Assembly: GCA_963675135.1 (NCBI GenBank)
Contig: OY776128.1
Location: 71,802,670-71,866,669, forward strand
DNA length: 64,000 nucleotides
Source of the DNA: Galeopsis tetrahit
Taxonomy: Eukaryota; Streptophyta; Magnoliopsida; Lamiales; Lamiaceae
Direction of reading: 5' to 3'
A model generated the notes under the pieces. It was not told where the DNA came from. It saw nothing but the letters and a program-made list of their open reading frames with translations, and made no database searches. A program made the translations under genes and the position numbers. Of the stretch, positions 43,161 through 55,100 are shown piece after piece. Every line of letters begins with the position of its first letter. The first letter of the stretch is position 1.

Positions 43161-44660
43161 GTCAGCCACGGCTTCTGCTGAGATTTTCAAGAAACATGAC
43201 CTTGCTTTCTGAGATCGGAAAGTTCCCGATTCGATGACAGCTTGCAACTACCACAAGGGATTGTTGGCCCAAGCACCCTACAGTGAGTGTCGGCGTGTTT
43301 TACGTTGCCTTTTCTTTGTCTGAGCTCATGGTCCACAAAAGAATCAATGCTTCTATGCCACTCAGACAAAAATGCATCGACATAATGATCGAGTGGATCA
43401 AGGAGGATGCATCGAGATTAGGTGATATTCAGCCTGATAAGTACCTGGTGATCATGAATTTAAATTTAGTTAGCAATTTTATGCTCTCAGGATATAATGG
43501 ATTTTAAATCTGAGATGGGAAATGAGTTCTTTGAAGCCATGAAAAAGTCCATCAGCTGGAATGGGAGGCCAAATGTGGACTCTTTTATTCTTGAAATGGC
43601 TTGATCCTCAGGGAATCAGGACAAATACAGGGAGGCACCTGCAAGAACTGTTGAGTCTAAGTTTCGGGGTTTGTGAAGGAAAGAAAGAGTTCAGGAGAAG
43701 GAACAGGGGAGAAAACCTGAAACGAGAGACTTCAGATTTCTTGGATGCATTATTGGAGTACGAAGGTGATGGAAAACGAGCACCTGATAAGATCTCAGAG
43801 AAAAATGTGACAATTATTATCCTGGTAATTACTAAAACAATTATTTATCAAGTATGAAAAATGAGAATTGTAAACAAAATAGTAGTAGACTAGAAGTAGA
43901 GAATTAATGTACTGTGTATATTATTGAGGTAGAAGACTTGCCTATGTATAGTGGGAGAAAGACCTAGGGTTACAATCTAAAACAAGGAAGGAATAAATAA
44001 CTATCTATGTACTAAACACAGAACTACTAAACTAGGAAACATAATAAAGACAGAATCATAACATAATCTTCAACAAGAATCGTCTCAGCTTCACACACAC
44101 CTTATTATGCTGCAGGGCTGAGCTATTACATCATCCTTAATCCATGACAAAGCTTAAAGCAGATATTGACCGGGTTGTTGGTCGTTCAAGGACAGTTGAG
44201 GAGGGAGACATAAGTGAATTACCTTATTTGCAGGCAGTGGTTAAGGAAACTATGTGATTGCACCCTGCCCTTCCTTTGCTGCTTCCGAGAAAGACTAGGC
44301 AAGATACTCAATTCATGAAGAACACGATGGTGATTATCAACGGATGGGCTATCCATAGGGTCCCTGATTCATGGGAAAATCCCCTTTCTTTTAAGCCTGA
44401 AAGGTTCCTGAACTCGAATATTAACCTCAAGGGCCAACACTATGAGCTGGTTCCATTTGGCTCTGTGCGAAGATCCTGTGAGAGAATGGTTAGTCTCACT
44501 ATAGCAAGGCTAATACAGTCTTTTGACTGGGAGCTCCCTGAAAATGTCTCCCCGGAAACTTTGGATATGAGGGATATGATGGGGATTTCGCTTCACATTC
44601 TCATACCCTTTAAAGCAGTTCCAAGAGAACACAAATCTCAAAGCTCATTAATCCCAATCT
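43161..44660 (+). pseudogene. 5'-truncated tandem copy of the CYP76 gene
   Basis: Homology to 40535-42753 begins abruptly at GTCAGCC (43161), corresponding to about codon 82 of exon 1, so no anchor, hinge or promoter was duplicated. Lesions: TGA at 43210 in HDLAF-x-DR; a frameshift near 43285-43320; a lost base pair near 43490; a solo LTR in the intron (43869-44075); deletion of the I-helix start (about 55 nt) after the acceptor at 44115; TGA at 44255 in TM-x-LHP; and a haem loop FGSVRRSCERM that has lost the residues between the Arg pair and GERM. It was non-functional from birth. The C-terminal region (ETLDMRDMMGIS) remains readable. Confidence 0.9.
43869..44075 (-). repeat. Solo LTR in the P450 pseudogene intron
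   Basis: AGAAT on both sides (43864-43868, 44076-44080) flanks a 207-bp TG...CA sequence whose minus strand starts TGTTGAAGATTATG. No internal region is present. The same LTR family occurs at 44971-45172 in the same orientation. The intron of the parent copy (41438-42148) has no such insertion. Confidence 0.88.
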
Positions 44661-45300
44661 GAAGTGAGATTTCCCACCTGAGATGACAATGATATTTGTC
44701 CCCTTCTACTATTTTTCCTATACATAATAGCATGCTTCTGTAAAACCCAATTTGAAATATCCTCTCTATCATCATTCATATAACTAATAGCATGCTTTTG
44801 TAAAGCCTGACCTGAACTGAAATTCCCAGCTACAATGATGATCATATGTGAATCCTTCTGTTATTTTTCCAATACACAATTACACATTAGCAGGTTAACC
44901 TTTTCTATGTTGCATTTTAACCAGAGACAGTTTGAATCATCTAAGACACTTCTGTATTCCATTTTCTATATGTAAAAGAGATTGAAAAGGTATAGAATTC
45001 ATGTATTGTGATTATTGTTGAGGTAGAAGACACCCTATTTATAGTGGGAGAAAGACACTGGGTTACAATCTATCTAAAACAAGGAAAGAAAATATAATGA
45101 TCTACATACTAAATATAGAATGACTAAACTAGGAAACATAATAAAGTCAGAATCATAATATAATCTTCAACAATATATATATATATACACACAAATATAA
45201 AATTACTAAAACTTTGGAAATCATGCACACACTTAAAGTTGATGATATACATATACATGTATCATGGATGTGTTAGATGTGATGCAATAGAATAGCCCTT
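44661..45300. other. 3' flank of the duplicated unit
   Basis: Copies the 42754-43153 flank, interrupted by a second solo LTR. Homology ends at AATAG (45295); unique sequence follows. No gene. Confidence 0.7.
44971..45172 (-). repeat. Second solo LTR of the same family
   Basis: 202 bp, TG...CA, minus orientation, with CTATAAATAGGGTG as its likely TATA region. It shares GTGGGAGAAAGAC, GGGTTACAATCTA and CTAAACTAGGAAACATAATA with 43869-44075. The flanks CTATA and ATATA agree at 4 of 5 positions; an adjoining (AT)n tract may have altered the right one. Confidence 0.8.
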
Positions 45301-46083
45301 TGTGTCCTTGTAATGACATAATATTGATGAATGACCATTTTAATAGAAATGTCAATTGTCAAATATTTAATACTTAAATAGCCAAAAACTGTGTCCATCG
45401 AATCCTTCCCAGACTTTTATTGATCAAATCAATCACGAATTAATTCCAGTACCTTGAACTATAAGCATTTTAATGCATTTTTACTAATTAGGTAAAGAAA
45501 CTTCAAATATATTAGCACAAAGAAAATATATGTTCATACGAGGTGATTATGTAAGCTCAAAACTAATTTTACAAAATTAATCTTGGACTGACTTCGTAGT
45601 GGTTTGGTTTGCACTTCTACGTTGATAAAGATATTTTTAATTTCATAACAGAAATGGCTTCAAAGAAACCAAGTCAAAATCATGAACACTGCTTTTTTAA
45701 AAAATATTTCCATCGCGGTTGAATTTGATGACTAAGAGGAGCAAATCTCAATCATTTTACAGCTCTTGCTAAATCAGTTTGTCCAACACCTTGCATAGAA
45801 TAACATTGACAGGTTGATTACATAATCAAAAGATAAACTTTTACAGATAAAATGAAAAGAAAAGCTAATTATTACATGGGAAACCAAACCTATTTAAGAA
45901 ACAAGAAAGCTGTTCAAATCCTAATTTTTCAGCTTCAGATATTATATAAACCAGCAGTAGAACAATACCTTTGATATCTGGAAGGATGATATAAAAGAAT
46001 ACATCATCATTCGTCACTTCGACTCTGTGTGTAAGAACACATGTCAGACCAAGCAACACGAAAGCTCTTCCCCGTGCCTTCAG
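45301..46083. other. Intergenic region, 3' side of the PSI-like gene
   Basis: About 780 bp of AT-rich unique sequence. On the minus strand the last part should hold the 3' UTR of the gene ending at 46084. The short frame at 45865-46059 has no family resemblance and is not called. Confidence 0.4.
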
Positions 46084-47820
46084 TTATATGAGGACATGAG
46101 AGTTCTGTTTCGACGCATTATCAATAATCTTGCAGTACACATTATCACTAGGAAACGTATAACCGTCATATGCTCGACTGCATGAAGATTCTTGGAATGG
46201 TTTCTGATTAATTCTTCTTCCAAATCTAGAGAGGTAATTTAGGCCCATCAGAAGTTCTACAATTGCTGCCTCAGTCTCCCCTCGATTAGCAAAGTAAAGG
46301 GTCTGGACGAGATGCACATTCGACCCGAAAACCAATCTCTGCCTTTCAAAGTTCCGCTCAGATTGCCATCTTACCATGCTGTGAGCGAGTGGGGACAACC
46401 AATCCAATATCGTTGTGATTGCTAAGCTCCACTCTGCTGCAAAAGCAGCATCATAGAAACACGAGGCTGGAGTTCTTGAAAATGTCTTTAGCTTTGCCCT
46501 CAAACAGCTTTTTATAGTTGAAGGCAACAAATTATACAGATCATCTCTTGCATCAAGGCTGATCAAGTGAGGTGATGAAGCTAATTTCTCAATCAATATG
46601 ATGACATTCGCATAGTGGAGAGCCAATGCAGCATAACCAAGAGTAGAAGGCGAAGCATCCAACAGACCACGTTTAAAATTAAAGAAAGACACTCTTGTGG
46701 AACTTATGCTACTATATAAAATTGGAACTGCTCTTGTATCTTTCACTTCGAGGGCTTGTCTTAGAGAAACGTCATTTGACCTGAATGAGCTACCACATGA
46801 TGGCGTATAGCTCTCTACCACAGGAGATTCGCTCCCCTGAGTCATGCAACCAGCAGCGAATAATCTAGCTTTCACTAGATTCTGTTGTTTGCCACTAAAG
46901 ATAAATGATTGAGACCGATGATGAGTTTTCATGTTCTTAGATTTACTCTTGTCACCTCCTAAGCCCAGATTTGAAAATGACCTCCCTAATGGAACTGCAA
47001 ATTTAGAGGGGTTGGTTTCTGATGGATAGACTAGTGTTCGCTTGAGGGCAGAGATGGAATTATTACGAATAAGGCTGTCACAATCATTTCTTGCCTCAAC
47101 ACTGTCACTCTGTTTAGTCCCAGAAAAGTTCTTGATCCTCTCTATAATTGTCAAAATTGATTTGAGAAGAAGTCTGACAATATAGTCATACGTTCTAACC
47201 CAATGAGACATCTCTCGGAGATTCTTCACTTCCTGCCTTTGCCACACTACCTTCTGCTGAAACTCGAGCAATTTCACCCCACCCGAATCTGCACCAGCCC
47301 GCATTCGCCTTAGACTCTGCTCAAGCTCCGCTAACACTTCAATCTCTTGATATAGCTGTTCTGTCGCAGCCACAAACCTCTCCATTTTCTTAACTTTCTT
47401 CTCCATCTTCTTCAGCTTATATTGCCAGCCATACCATTTGGGATCAATCTCAACTTCGTTATCGAAAAGTGCTTCAAGATTGTGGTACATTGGATTCGTG
47501 CACTTCTTACCAAGAATAACCACCGACTTGCCAACACTTCTCAAGTTGTCAATTATCTCCGCCAGAACAAGATCCATAAGATAGTCGATATCTTCAGAAA
47601 CAAGCTTCTGAATGCCAACTGAGTTTGCAATCTCTTCTCTTAACCTCATAATATGTCCATCAGCGAGACACTGCCATAAACTAACAACTTTTGACATCAA
47701 TTTTGATATTTCAAATGCCAAAATTCCAATCACTGGTCTCTCGGGCTCCCATGAGATACTCTTCCGTGAACTCTTCCATATATTACCAAACCACGTATCT
47801 GCCACAGTCTCTCTCACCAT
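46084..47820 (-). CDS. PSI/DUF668 protein (DUF3475 + DUF668)
   Basis: Single uninterrupted minus-strand frame of 578 aa starting at ATG 47820-47818. The N-terminal DUF3475 region (about 30-90: VIGILAFEISKLMSKVVSLW, then SEDIDYLMDLVLAE) is followed by a Lys/Glu-rich probable coiled coil (about 130-205), a Ser-rich linker, and DUF668 (about 385-475: LGYAALALHYANVIILIEKL). This is the plant PSK SIMULATOR-related family; Arabidopsis PSI1-3 promote growth and link to phytosulfokine and brassinosteroid signalling. This protein lacks the N-terminal Met-Gly myristoylation site of PSI1 and starts MVRETVADTWFGN, closer to the shorter DUF668 paralogues, so a PSI role should not be assumed. No signal peptide or membrane segment is seen. 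It is the best-preserved non-P450 host gene here. Confidence 0.93.
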   Translation of the reverse strand: MVRETVADTWFGNIWKSSRKSISWEPERPVIGILAFEISKLMSKVVSLWQCLADGHIMRLREEIANSVGIQKLVSEDIDYLMDLVLAEIIDNLRSVGKSVVILGKKCTNPMYHNLEALFDNEVEIDPKWYGWQYKLKKMEKKVKKMERFVAATEQLYQEIEVLAELEQSLRRMRAGADSGGVKLLEFQQKVVWQRQEVKNLREMSHWVRTYDYIVRLLLKSILTIIERIKNFSGTKQSDSVEARNDCDSLIRNNSISALKRTLVYPSETNPSKFAVPLGRSFSNLGLGGDKSKSKNMKTHHRSQSFIFSGKQQNLVKARLFAAGCMTQGSESPVVESYTPSCGSSFRSNDVSLRQALEVKDTRAVPILYSSISSTRVSFFNFKRGLLDASPSTLGYAALALHYANVIILIEKLASSPHLISLDARDDLYNLLPSTIKSCLRAKLKTFSRTPASCFYDAAFAAEWSLAITTILDWLSPLAHSMVRWQSERNFERQRLVFGSNVHLVQTLYFANRGETEAAIVELLMGLNYLSRFGRRINQKPFQESSCSRAYDGYTFPSDNVYCKIIDNASKQNSHVLI

Positions 47821-47880
47821 CCCTCAATATCCACCAATCTATGCAAAAATTCCAATCACTGCACTGCACTGCACACCCCT

Positions 47881-48015
47881 GAATCAAAGCCAAATATAGT
47901 AAAAATTAGACTATTTACATCATAGCTTCAAATCAAACAAAATCTCCCCCGATCATTAAATTAGGGCGTAATATTTCACTGTTTTTTCCCAGGAATCAAA
48001 AAAGAGCAAAATATA
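47881..48015 (-). other. Possible 5' UTR intron of the PSI-like gene
   Basis: On the minus strand, TTAGGAG/GTATAT at about 48015 could be a donor and TTTGATTCAG/GGGTG at about 47881 an acceptor, giving an intron of about 135 nt upstream of the ATG. It is AT-rich. Inference from splice-site appearance only. Confidence 0.35.
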
Positions 48016-48350
48016 CCTCCTAAAATCCTATAGTGTCAGTCTCACACTAACAATGCAGTAAACACACACATTCCAGCTAAGTGCCAAAAAAAAAAAAACT
48101 CACCGTTTGTTCGAAGGGCAATGGGCATTAAAGGACCTCCGACGCAAAGCTTATCGTTGACGATCCGACTAGCTGCGAGAAGAGCGGCAGCAGAATTTGG
48201 TGAATATTACTGCAAATAACATTTTGAGGATAAAGTCGAAAAATATGAGATCGAGAAGAAGAAGAAGAAGAGGAATTATTAGGGGAAAGGTAGGGGGGGA
48301 GTGCACACTTTGTTAACCGGCGCACCTCCGGCGTCAAATAGGGAAGAGTG
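48016..48350 (-). promoter_or_regulatory. Likely leader/promoter of the PSI-like gene
   Basis: On the minus strand this is a less AT-rich segment with a CTTCTTCTTCTTCTCGA-type pyrimidine tract (complement of 48256-48275), typical of plant 5' leaders. No distinct TATA box was recognised. Confidence 0.3.
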
Positions 48351-50929
48351 ATTTGACCACAGCACTAGGACAAAATTAAAGTGCGCACACAACTTCGTTA
48401 GGGACGAGGTAAAAGCATTACTCACTTGTGCTGTGGGATAATATTCGTAAATCGTAATAGGAGTTTACGACGTCGTTTTGTCTGCGTCTTATAGCTAAGC
48501 TTGGTGATGCTCTGTTGGTTGCCCTCATTTATGCTTATTCTTAAATCATTTTTTCTACTCTATTTTTTTTTTTTCATTTCGTGTTCTACTTTATTGAACT
48601 TTTAGTATTTTTTTTTTTTTAGTATTATAAATAGTTAATTATTTTATAACATAATATATATCAATAAATCAGCTACACTCTTATGACGTCTATGGATTAA
48701 GTAGTAAATAGTAATTCTCTAAATGTAGGAAATTAAATATGTCGTCTTCAAATGTCTTGATCACTACAAACTAAATAATGTTGCATAAGTCGTATTCAAC
48801 ACAAAAATTAATAGTAATATATTAAAATTTCATAATCAGTTCATTAAAATATTATTAAGATATTTAAAACTTAGTAATGTTCCAAATGTCGTGACTCCGT
48901 CTAATTATGTTTAGAACAGCAGAATTATTGGTGATTCTCTACACATGTCTCAATTCTATCACTTCACTACCAAACCTAAAAAGTCCAAAAGAATGTATAC
49001 CCTTCATTATTGCCTAATATTTACCTATGTTTGTTTCAATATAAAAGACATTAATTGAATGAATCAGATCGTTTTGCAGATTAAATTATGTGCGCGCGGC
49101 AGAGCAAATTAAAATTAATACTATTCTTTAAGTAAATAAGATTTTTTATTATTTTTAGTTAAAATAAGTTTTTAATTTATTGTTAATTATAGTCGATCGA
49201 GTAGGGCGCCGTAGAGTTAGAAATAATGAATTCAGAGTTATGATTAAAAAGATAAGGATAAGAGTCATGGCAGTTGGCTGCTGTTTTCGTGGATTCATGT
49301 CGTTTGTTATTTAAAGTCGCTGGCATGGACCCCTGCCCAAACACACCTTCATTTTCTCTAATACAAATGCCAAATTACATTATTTTTTTATATTCATATA
49401 TTACAATCGTATACGACACATTAATATATATGCATAACATGCTTTGGAATTGTACGTCCTCTAGTCTATGTTGAAATTTGGGCTATAATTGAGTTTTCAG
49501 TTTAAGTTTATTTGAAATTATATGGAGTTTGTCATTTTTATATTTGTTTTATCTTTTTTCTCTTATTAGGCTCAAGTTGAGCTTTAAACTTTAATGATCA
49601 TAAAAAAATGTGCGGAAGTTTGTTTGATGTCAATATTGAATAGAGCTCAAACGAATTTTTATGAACGATCTCGAATTAAATATCAAATAGTTTTGTTGAA
49701 TTTTCAAGCGGGATGTAATAGAGGAATTTGACCAATAAATTGGATGTATCATTTTTTACCTTACAAAAAAAAATTGACTTTTAATCTCTCTAGTTAAAAG
49801 TTTTAGAAAATTGAGACATGACATTAATTCTTAATTTCATGTTATTAAAGACTTTTAAATAGAAAAAAGCTATAATGACGAGATCTCTGCTATTAAATGT
49901 CAATTGTCTGGTAGTACAATTAGCCTTTACACTAATTTATTTTATATACATGTCACATACTTTGAAAGTTTTATATTATTGTACGTATATATTGAGGTTT
50001 TTAAATATACACACATTTATGAAGTTGCGTTCATAAATACAATAAGCAATGAAAAACTATACGACCTCTAATTCAAATTGAATGTTTTGGAGTTTTCTTG
50101 ACCAAATTTGAGATAGTATGGAAATGACTTAAAGGCCCTTACATGAGTGAAGGAAAAGAATAAAACAATAATGCAGGTTGGAGAATAAATTCTTGTAATT
50201 TCATCTTACTCAATTGAAAAGAAAAGAAAGATGAAAGAAACTTAACTAACTATCTTAGATATAAATTTTGGTGTGAAATCCTCTAATGGAATGTGTTTTG
50301 TATAGCAGTAAAAAGGATATTATATGTTCAACAAAAATGTATCACTTTTAAAGTATTTAATATCTAGCTTTTTAATCTTTATTGTGAAAAAAAATTTTAA
50401 TTAGAAAAGCACAAGTGTATACTTTTGTCTTGAAAGTGATTTTCTTTTTTTTTTTTTTTTTTGCCATATCATGTATTTGGGCCGCTAGTCAAATTTTCCT
50501 CCCCCATGCCCAAAAAACACGAGCTTTTATTATAAGTTTTCGCATTGATACCTACATTAAACTAAAATAAAAAGTGACTTTTTTTACTTTATTATAATAA
50601 TAAGAGTATTTCGGTTAAATCAATTTTTCGTTGTGGGGATGTGAGTTAATTAACCGTGTAAAAAAATTATATAAGGTGAATAATTAAGTGTCTATTGTTG
50701 GTGTAAGAATTGTGAGTAAATTTTTCATTTTTTTTTATTTGGCCATAGACAGCATCAACACTGATCAAAGGGAACTAGACTTGATCATAGTCAACGCAAG
50801 CAGGACTTGATTTGTGAGTTGGACAACTAAGCACCTGGCGACTAGAAGTTCAATTGATCGAATGCGAACAGTCTAACCCACTGGTTTGATTCAATTGCTT
50901 AATGGCCGACTCAGCGATTGTCGTTGATC
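48351..50929. other. Intergenic region, nothing recognised
   Basis: About 2.6 kb, AT-rich. Poly-T and poly-A tracts (for example 50445-50463) and scattered short repeats, but no terminal repeats, coding domains or RNA genes that I can support. Confidence 0.4.
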
Positions 50930-51240
50930 ACTATTTGCGGGAGAATGAAAAAAAGAGGTGGGGGCTTAAGTTACACGGATAAATTTGTGCACCAACACGA
51001 TTTGCTTTGTTCTGAATATTTGTCCATGGGGCGTGTGATTGTATAAAGGTAATCAAACTAAATCGTTCGTGCACTATTCGCGACTCAGCTCGAGAAAAAA
51101 TCATTTGAGTAAATTCAAACTCAACAATATTCAATTTTTTAGCATATGAACAAGTTTGTGAGTCTCTAACATAAACAAATTCAAACTCAACAATAATCAA
51201 TTTGTTAGCATATGAACAAGCTTGTGAGTTGTCTCCTATA
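50930..51240. repeat. Diverged tandem repeat with AACTCAACAAT motif
   Basis: AAATTCAAACTCAACAAT followed by TTAGCATATGAACAAG and TTGTGAGT occurs at about 51112-51165 and 51176-51230. Similar CTCGAACTCAACAATAAAC text is at 51458. The minus-strand frame across it (50931-51200) is a by-product of the repeat. It may be an old MITE; ends unresolved. Confidence 0.45.
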
Positions 51241-51559
51241 AATTATATTTTCATACTTGTTATTTATAATAAATGTAGAAACGTGCAATTAAGCATATTT
51301 AATTAAATGATGTTACAGAATTTAATAAAAATATAATATATATTTTTATTAATTAATTGATGAATAATCTAATTTAAAGTTGATATTAATAAGTTTGTTT
51401 ATGCTCGTATTGATTTAGTTAAGTTTTAAAAAGTTTATGAATATTCGATAATTAAACTCGAACTCAACAATAAACAAACTAAACTCAACCTTCCTAAAGT
51501 TGAACTCGGTGTGGTTCGGTTGAATCCATATGTAGATGAGTTATACTTATACCAGTCTT

Positions 51560-51615
51560 ACGAGGGACAGAGCCACATTGGACCCAGGGGAGTTCAGTGC
51601 TCCTGCTCCCCATCA
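51560..51615. mobile_element. hAT-like terminus, weak
   Basis: GGGACAGAGCCACATTGGAC followed by CAGGGGAGTTCAGTGCTCC resembles the CAGGGGCGGA(C/G)CC terminus of plant hAT MITEs (compare 59557). No right end or 8-bp duplication was found. Confidence 0.3.
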
Positions 51616-52175
51616 ATTTTTATTTTTTTTGTTATATATATGCTAGTTTTTTAAAAATAATTATATATATATGTATTGTTTTGTTAATTATTTTCCTTAC
51701 ATTAGTTATATATATAAATTAAAATAAAAAATATTATTTTTATTTTAAGACATACATATTAAATTTAGACGGAACAAAAAATGAAAGCTTACATACAAAA
51801 TTTAGAAGGGAGATTTTTTTTTTTTTTTCATGTATTTTCTTCTTAAATTTGTTTCATAATACTCAAAAAAAAAAATTAATAGATTCAATAGATTGATTGT
51901 GTATTTGAGATTATTGTTTAAATTTTTACTAAGACTCACAAAAATATCCTTAAAATTGAACAATATTATTGATGTTTTTTTTAAATAAAAATTAGTGGTT
52001 TAAATTTTTTGTACATTCATATTTAAAAGTATTATTTTTTTTTTGGAAAACGGCAAAACATATATTAATATGCGGGTATCAGGAATACCCGACTCAATCG
52101 AACACCCCGCGTACAACTTACACAACTAAAGGATCATACAACAAGTAATACCAGACCATAAACAATTAACAAAAA

Positions 52176-55100
52176 TTAACAAAAACAGCCTGTAGGCTCC
52201 CTGAACCATTCCGAAAAGGAGATCCCTCTTGTAATCTTTCCTGTTGCCTTGGACCATCTATACGAGATTCTCCGAATATTGTCTACTATCGTCTCCTCCT
52301 CGAAATCTTGACCGTTAAAAATGACGTTGTTCCTGCCTTGCCAAATACCCCAGATCGTGTAGTGCCATAAGTTAATCCACGGGTCCTTCCATTTTGAGCC
52401 AGCAGCGTTGCCGTGCGCTAAAAGATGCGGTAGTCCAACGACGTTGAGGTTGTAATCCATTCCGAACCAGCTGTACACCTTCCTCCACACTGCTTTCGTC
52501 TTCGTGCATTGGAAAAATAGATGTTCCGTCTCCTCTTCTTTAGAGCCACACAACTTGCACATAGGTGAGAAGTTACTGTTATAAGCGTTCCTTCTTTTGA
52601 GATTCATTATTGTTGGAATCTTGTCTTGCAACATCTTCCAAGAGAAACATGAGACCTTTAAAGAAATTCCTTTCCTCCAAACGCAACTGAGATCGTCGAG
52701 CCCCTCTCTTTCACTCGTATTCTGGTCCAATAGCAGTTTGTACGCCGAACAAACCGAGTATCTTCCATTCTTCTCCAATTTCCATGTCCAATAGTCATCT
52801 TCTTGAGAATCTGATACAAACCTGCTAATAAGATTTCGAATAAAGTCAGTAGCATCTGTTTCTCTCTCAAATAACTCTCTAGCCCAATTCCAGTTTAACG
52901 CCATCTTTCCCCCCTCCCAGTAAATTCTTTCTGAAATCGAGCAATCTTGGTTTTTATCCAGCCTGTAGAGTCTAGGATATAGCTCTTTAAGGCTGTTACC
53001 CCCCACCCAAGGATCTACCCAGAATTTGGTGTGCCTACCATTACAAATAATTTTTGTACAATTCTCACGAAACCAGTCGACCGAACCAATGTGCCTAACT
53101 ACCGAACCCCGCCACCTAGACCAATGCTTAGGACACTTTCTTGTCACTCTATACAAATTCACACACTCCTCAAAATTACCATATTTAGAATTAATGATTT
53201 TCCTCCACATACTGTTATCTGTCCCCAAAGAATTCCACCCCCATTTCCCAAGAAGAGCCAAATTAAATAGAGATAAATTTTTTACGCCCAACCCCCCCCC
53301 CCCCCATCCTTCGACCTACAAACAATGTCCCAACACACCCAAGAATTTTTACTAACCTTTGGATTTCCGCCGTTCCATAGGAATCGCCTTTGACTGGATT
53401 GGATGGCTTTGATTGATTTGGATGGGGCAAGGTTCAGGGAAAGGGCATAGGTGGGTAAACTTGAGAGAACTGATTTGATAAGCACCACTCTACCTCCCAA
53501 GGACAGAGATTTTCCTTCCCAGGAATTCAGCCTAGAAACCACCTTGTCTTCAATCTCCTTCCAGAATGCACACTTTCGAGGATTACTCCCAATTTAAAGG
53601 CCCAGGTATTTTAGCGGAAGTGATGCCTTTTTGCAGTTCAAGTTGACAGCCCAGTCTTCCAAAACGTCCTCCTCCAAATTTACACCCGAAAGTGTGCTCT
53701 TGTGAAAATTAATTTTCAGGCCCGACCATGCTTCAAACATCCTAAGAATACTCTTGAGGACAAATATATTCTTGCTTGTTGCCTCCCCAAAACATAGAGT
53801 GTCATCGGCGAATTGTAAGTGCGAGACTTTGACTTGATTCTTGCCCACTGAAATCGGTTTGAACTGTCCCAACTCTACTGCCTTCTGTATCATAAGGCTC
53901 AGGCCTTCACCCACAACCGTAAACAAGAAGGGGGATATGGGGTCCCCTTGTCGGATCCCTTTTTCCATTTTGAACTCGTGTGTTGGACTTCCGTTGATCA
54001 GGATAGACATTGACGCCGAACCAATACACTCCTTCATCCATCTCACCCACGTATGACTGAACCCAAGCAACTCGAGCATATTTAAGAGGAACGTGTGGTC
54101 CACTGAGTCATACGCTTTCTCGAAGTCAAGCTTGAACAGAAATAGACGTTTCTTGTTGTGAGTGGCTTCCTCCAGTATCTCGTTGGCAATAATAACCCCA
54201 TCCAAGATATTTCTATCCTTAATGAAAGCTGACTGGTTTTGTGAAATGATGCGATCGAGCACTTTGGACATTCTATTTGCCAGAACTTTGGATATTATTT
54301 TGTAGAGACAACCCACGAGAGAAATTGGTCTGAAATCCTTAATATCCGTCGGGTTTTTTACCTTTGGTATGAGAGTGGTAAATGAAGTGTTGGAGCCTGT
54401 GACTAATTTTGCATTCGAATGAAACTCAAACGCTGCCCGAAAGAAATCGTCTTCCAGGATATTCCAAAAGGATTTTATGAATCGGAAATTAAAACCATCC
54501 GGCCCAGGGCTCTTATCCGCACCACACTCGTTGACCGCTCTTTTCACCTCCTCTTTAGAGAATTTGCAACACAAAATCATGTTTTCTGCACTATCTAGAG
54601 AGATGCCCTTAATCCCAGCAACCGTAGGGCGAGACCATGTTTGTTTGGCAAAAGAAGCTCTGAAATGGTTAAATATACCTTGCTTCACCTCCTCAACACC
54701 CTCAAACCAAGTGCCCTGGATGAAGATGCCTCTGATTTCATTTGCTCTTTGTTTCCTTTTCACAGTAGAATGGAAAAAGTTGGAGTTGGCATCGCCTTCC
54801 TTGATCCATTTTAACCTGGCTTTTTGGAAGTTCGTTCTAGCTTTCCTGATTCTATCAGTTTCAAGCGCCTCCAACGCTGCTGCCCTTTGGGTCACATCCT
54901 CTGCGTTCCAACCCTCTGATTCCATTTTTTGGTCCAGAATATTGAGTCTTTCTTTGGCCTCATTCGAGATGAGCTCAAGTTGATTTCTTTTAGAATCCCT
55001 CCATACTTTGATCGCCGCTTTCAACCTCTTCAATTTTTCCTTGATCACAAAGGCTCCCCATCCTTTTATGTCAGTCGTCTTCCAATTTTCATGAACCACC

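Noticed and set aside
48351..50929. Possible small genes (for example a 66-aa frame at 49274)
   Set aside because: Short frames at the rate expected by chance in AT-rich DNA; no motif, splice context or promoter support.
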